Source of the DNA: an uncultured Gammaproteobacteria bacterium
Lineage (GTDB): Bacteria > Pseudomonadota > Gammaproteobacteria > Pseudomonadales > Ketobacteraceae
NCBI GenBank assembly: GCA_913063125.1
Contig: CAJXZM010000007.1
Span: 1 to 64,000 of the forward strand
Length of the DNA stretch: 64,000 nucleotides
Direction of reading: 5' to 3'
The position numbers and the translations under genes were made by a program. The notes beneath the pieces were generated by a model that was not told the DNA's origin, did no database searches, and saw only the letters and a list, made by a program, of their open reading frames with translations. This document shows positions 61,928 to 64,000 of this stretch, piece by piece. Every line of letters begins with the position of its first letter. Positions within the stretch are counted from its first letter, which is position 1.

Positions 61928-62039
61928 AAAGTGCTCGGCTTATCATCATTTTCACCACAAACCTAAGCCAAAGGTTAACCTCGTACTCTAACCTTCACAT
62001 ATTTATTGCCTTTACCCGGGTAATTATTGGAACTCAGCT

Positions 62040-63029
62040 TTGAAGCAACCTCAAAATAACACCCCACCACTTAATATCGTGTTTGCCGGCACCCCAGATT
62101 TTGCCGCCTCAGTGATGACGGCCATTCTCAACGGTCCTCACAATATCATTGGCTGTTATACACAACCTGATCGCCCTGCAGGTCGAGGCCGTAAATTAAC
62201 CGCGAGTCCAGTTAAAGCCCTCGCCCAAGAGCACGATATTCCTGTTTACCAGCCCCTAAACTTTAAGCAAGCTGAAGACTTGGAGCAATTACAGGCATTA
62301 AACGCAGATTTAATGGTAGTGGTTGCCTATGGCATCATATTACCCAAAGCGGTTCTTGAAACACCGAGATTCGGTTGCATTAACGTACATGCCTCATTGT
62401 TGCCCCGTTGGCGCGGCGCCGCCCCCATTCAACGAGCCATTGCAGAAGGAGACAGAGAAACCGGGGTTACCATTATGCAAATGGATGAAGGGTTAGACAC
62501 AGGCGCAATGTTAAGCAAAGTAAGTACACCCATCAGTCTATCCGACACCGGAGGCTCACTACATGATCGACTTGCTGAACTGGGTGCCGAAGCCTGCGTA
62601 GCCTCTTTGAATGCAATCAATACCGGAGACATCGATGCAGAACCTCAAGATAATGATCTCGCCAATTACGCACATAAATTAAGCAAAGAAGAAGGCCGTA
62701 TTCAGTGGAACCTGCCTAGCGATCAAGTTCACAATCTAATTCGAGCGTTTAACCCGTGGCCCGTGGCACACACTGAAATGGACGGCAAAAAAGTTCGCCT
62801 TTTTGATGTTGAACTCCTTGATTCAAGTGTGGTTGATACAGATACCATTTCCCCTCAAGGCACTCCTGGAACCATCCTAGCCGCCAATAAACAGGGCCTC
62901 ACGGTAGCAACAGGTACGGGCGCAATACGAATTACCCGTATGCAACTTAGCGGTGCAAAACAATTACCGGTTACCGATATATTAAATAGCCGAAAAGAAC
63001 AATTTTCCGTAGGGAAGCAGTTTATCTAA
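62040..63029 (+). CDS. fmt: methionyl-tRNA formyltransferase
   Basis: 329 residues; formylates initiator tRNA. Formyl-folate motif HASLLPRWRGAAPIQRA with Asn-His-Asp catalytic residues, GTPDFAA at the front and the C-terminal KLSKEEGRIQW and RAFNPWP. The start is TTG, with GGAAC upstream; the next in-frame ATG is well inside the domain. Stop overlaps the rsmB start. Confidence 0.96.
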   Translation: MKQPQNNTPPLNIVFAGTPDFAASVMTAILNGPHNIIGCYTQPDRPAGRGRKLTASPVKALAQEHDIPVYQPLNFKQAEDLEQLQALNADLMVVVAYGIILPKAVLETPRFGCINVHASLLPRWRGAAPIQRAIAEGDRETGVTIMQMDEGLDTGAMLSKVSTPISLSDTGGSLHDRLAELGAEACVASLNAINTGDIDAEPQDNDLANYAHKLSKEEGRIQWNLPSDQVHNLIRAFNPWPVAHTEMDGKKVRLFDVELLDSSVVDTDTISPQGTPGTILAANKQGLTVATGTGAIRITRMQLSGAKQLPVTDILNSRKEQFSVGKQFI

Positions 63030-64000
63030 TGCCAATGAATGAACGAGCACTTGCAGCACAGATACTCAATGATGTATTACCCCTTAAAAAAGGTCAGGTA
63101 CATAACGGCCGATCATTATCCGCTGTTCTGCCTAAAACCTTAGCCAAATACCCCGAAGCAAATCGGCCTCTATTACAAGAGTTGTGTTTTGGTGTTTGTC
63201 GTTGGTTTATTCGGTTAGACAAAATAGCAAGCCTGATAACCAATCACCCGTTCAAAACACGAGATAGCGATATTCACGCCTTGTTGCTAGTGGGCATCTA
63301 TCAAATACTCCATCTCCGAGTTCCCGACCACGCAGCTATCTCCGAAACGGTTGAAGCAACCCGACAAATGGATAAAGCCTGGGCCGCCAAAGTTATTAAC
63401 GGTACCTTACGACGTCTACAACGAGAAAAAAGTGAACTCGAACAATCACTACCCGATAACCTCACCGTTCAAGCAGCCCATCCAAAATGGTTGGTGGATA
63501 TGATCAAGGCCGCCTGGCCAGAACAGGCAGAACGCATTGTGAGTAATAATAATACTCAAGCTCCTATGACCATACGTGTTAACCCTCGGCACAATCAACG
63601 GGAAAGCTATCTACAGCAGCTAAAACAGAAGGGCATTCAAGCCAAACTCTGCGAATTCTCCAACTGTGGCATTCAGCTGGATAAACCCTGCTCTGTAGAA
63701 AAACTTCCCGGTTTCGACCAAGGCCACTGTTTTGTACAAGATGAAGCCGCTCAACTATCCGCAACGTTATTGGATGCTCAACCCGGTGACAAGGTACTGG
63801 ACGCCTGCGCAGCCCCCGGTGGCAAAACCACCCATATCGCCGAATTACAACCAGAGCTCAGCGCATTGGTCGCACTTGACGCTGACGAACAACGTGTTAT
63901 TCGAATTCATGAAAACCTCACACGACTTTCATTAACCGCAGAAGTTCACGCGCAATCCTTAGAAGACTTCACTCAACAGTATCTAGAAAAACCCATCGAA
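63029..64000 (+). CDS. rsmB: 16S rRNA (cytosine-967-C5)-methyltransferase RsmB, 3' end cut by window edge
   Basis: 324 codons present of about 430. The N-terminal NusB-like RNA-binding domain (ALAAQILNDVL, ELCFGVCRWF, LLLVGIYQILHLRVPDHAAI) leads to the SAM-binding motif LDACAAPGGKTTHIAEL. Starts with an ATG sharing the last base of the fmt stop. The active-site cysteines PCSGTGV would lie beyond the edge. Confidence 0.95.
   Translation, partial: MPMNERALAAQILNDVLPLKKGQVHNGRSLSAVLPKTLAKYPEANRPLLQELCFGVCRWFIRLDKIASLITNHPFKTRDSDIHALLLVGIYQILHLRVPDHAAISETVEATRQMDKAWAAKVINGTLRRLQREKSELEQSLPDNLTVQAAHPKWLVDMIKAAWPEQAERIVSNNNTQAPMTIRVNPRHNQRESYLQQLKQKGIQAKLCEFSNCGIQLDKPCSVEKLPGFDQGHCFVQDEAAQLSATLLDAQPGDKVLDACAAPGGKTTHIAELQPELSALVALDADEQRVIRIHENLTRLSLTAEVHAQSLEDFTQQYLEKPIE

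Overview
The window comes from the chromosome of a nitrate-respiring, probably marine gammaproteobacterium. Gene order is strongly Pseudomonas-like: gmk-rpoZ-spoT-ridA, oxyR-recG, GGDEF-endonuclease/phosphatase-dsbA-cytochrome c4-cytochrome c5-engB, znuA/znuCB-lipoprotein, prlC-yheV, aroE-hemF-tsaC-purE-dprA-LysM/def-fmt-rsmB. In Pseudomonas these blocks are spread round the chromosome, whereas here they sit together (recalled, not searched). Composition is moderately AT-rich. I saw no tRNA, rRNA, CRISPR array, transposase or prophage.

Region 1 (1-13.2 kb) handles nitrate. A leftward operon carries two NarK-type transporters and narG, which runs off the left edge. It faces narXL across a control region with an FNR/Anr-type palindrome and NarL-like heptamers. 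Downstream is a third nitrate transporter with its own FNR-like box, translationally coupled to a PP2C phosphatase-protein kinase fusion. The nitrite reductase genes usual beside that pair are absent. A TonB-dependent receptor of unknown substrate follows (13.3-15.5 kb).

Region 2 (15.8-31 kb) is housekeeping: nucleotide and stringent-response genes (gmk, rpoZ, spoT, ridA), a 2OG-Fe(II) oxygenase, a DUF2914-like protein, an NAD-binding protein, oxyR-recG, a diguanylate cyclase, an endonuclease/phosphatase-family protein, dsbA, two c-type cytochromes and engB.

Region 3 (31-38.3 kb) is the accessory part and holds the best candidate for something new. It has a predicted 806-residue lipoprotein that resembles the translocase core of anthrax protective antigen and other binary-toxin B components: a Ca-binding loop, a Ser/Val-rich beta-hairpin pore segment and the domain carrying the phi-clamp. 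It lacks the usual N-terminal PA14 domain and ends in a VMO-I-like (vitelline membrane outer layer) beta-prism domain. Beside it are a LuxR-type response regulator and two seven-helix-type hybrid histidine kinases. Together these lie between engB and polA, which are neighbours in Pseudomonas.

Region 4 (38.5-64 kb) is again conserved: polA-DUF2237-selO, panP, an esterase, DUF2782 and DUF2797 proteins, the Znu zinc importer, a lipoprotein, a MATE pump, yheV-prlC, and aroE-hemF-tsaC-purE-dprA facing def-fmt-rsmB, the last cut by the right edge. A 103-nt inverted repeat with 26-bp perfect arms lies between polA and panP. All functional calls are by reading motifs; no database search was run.
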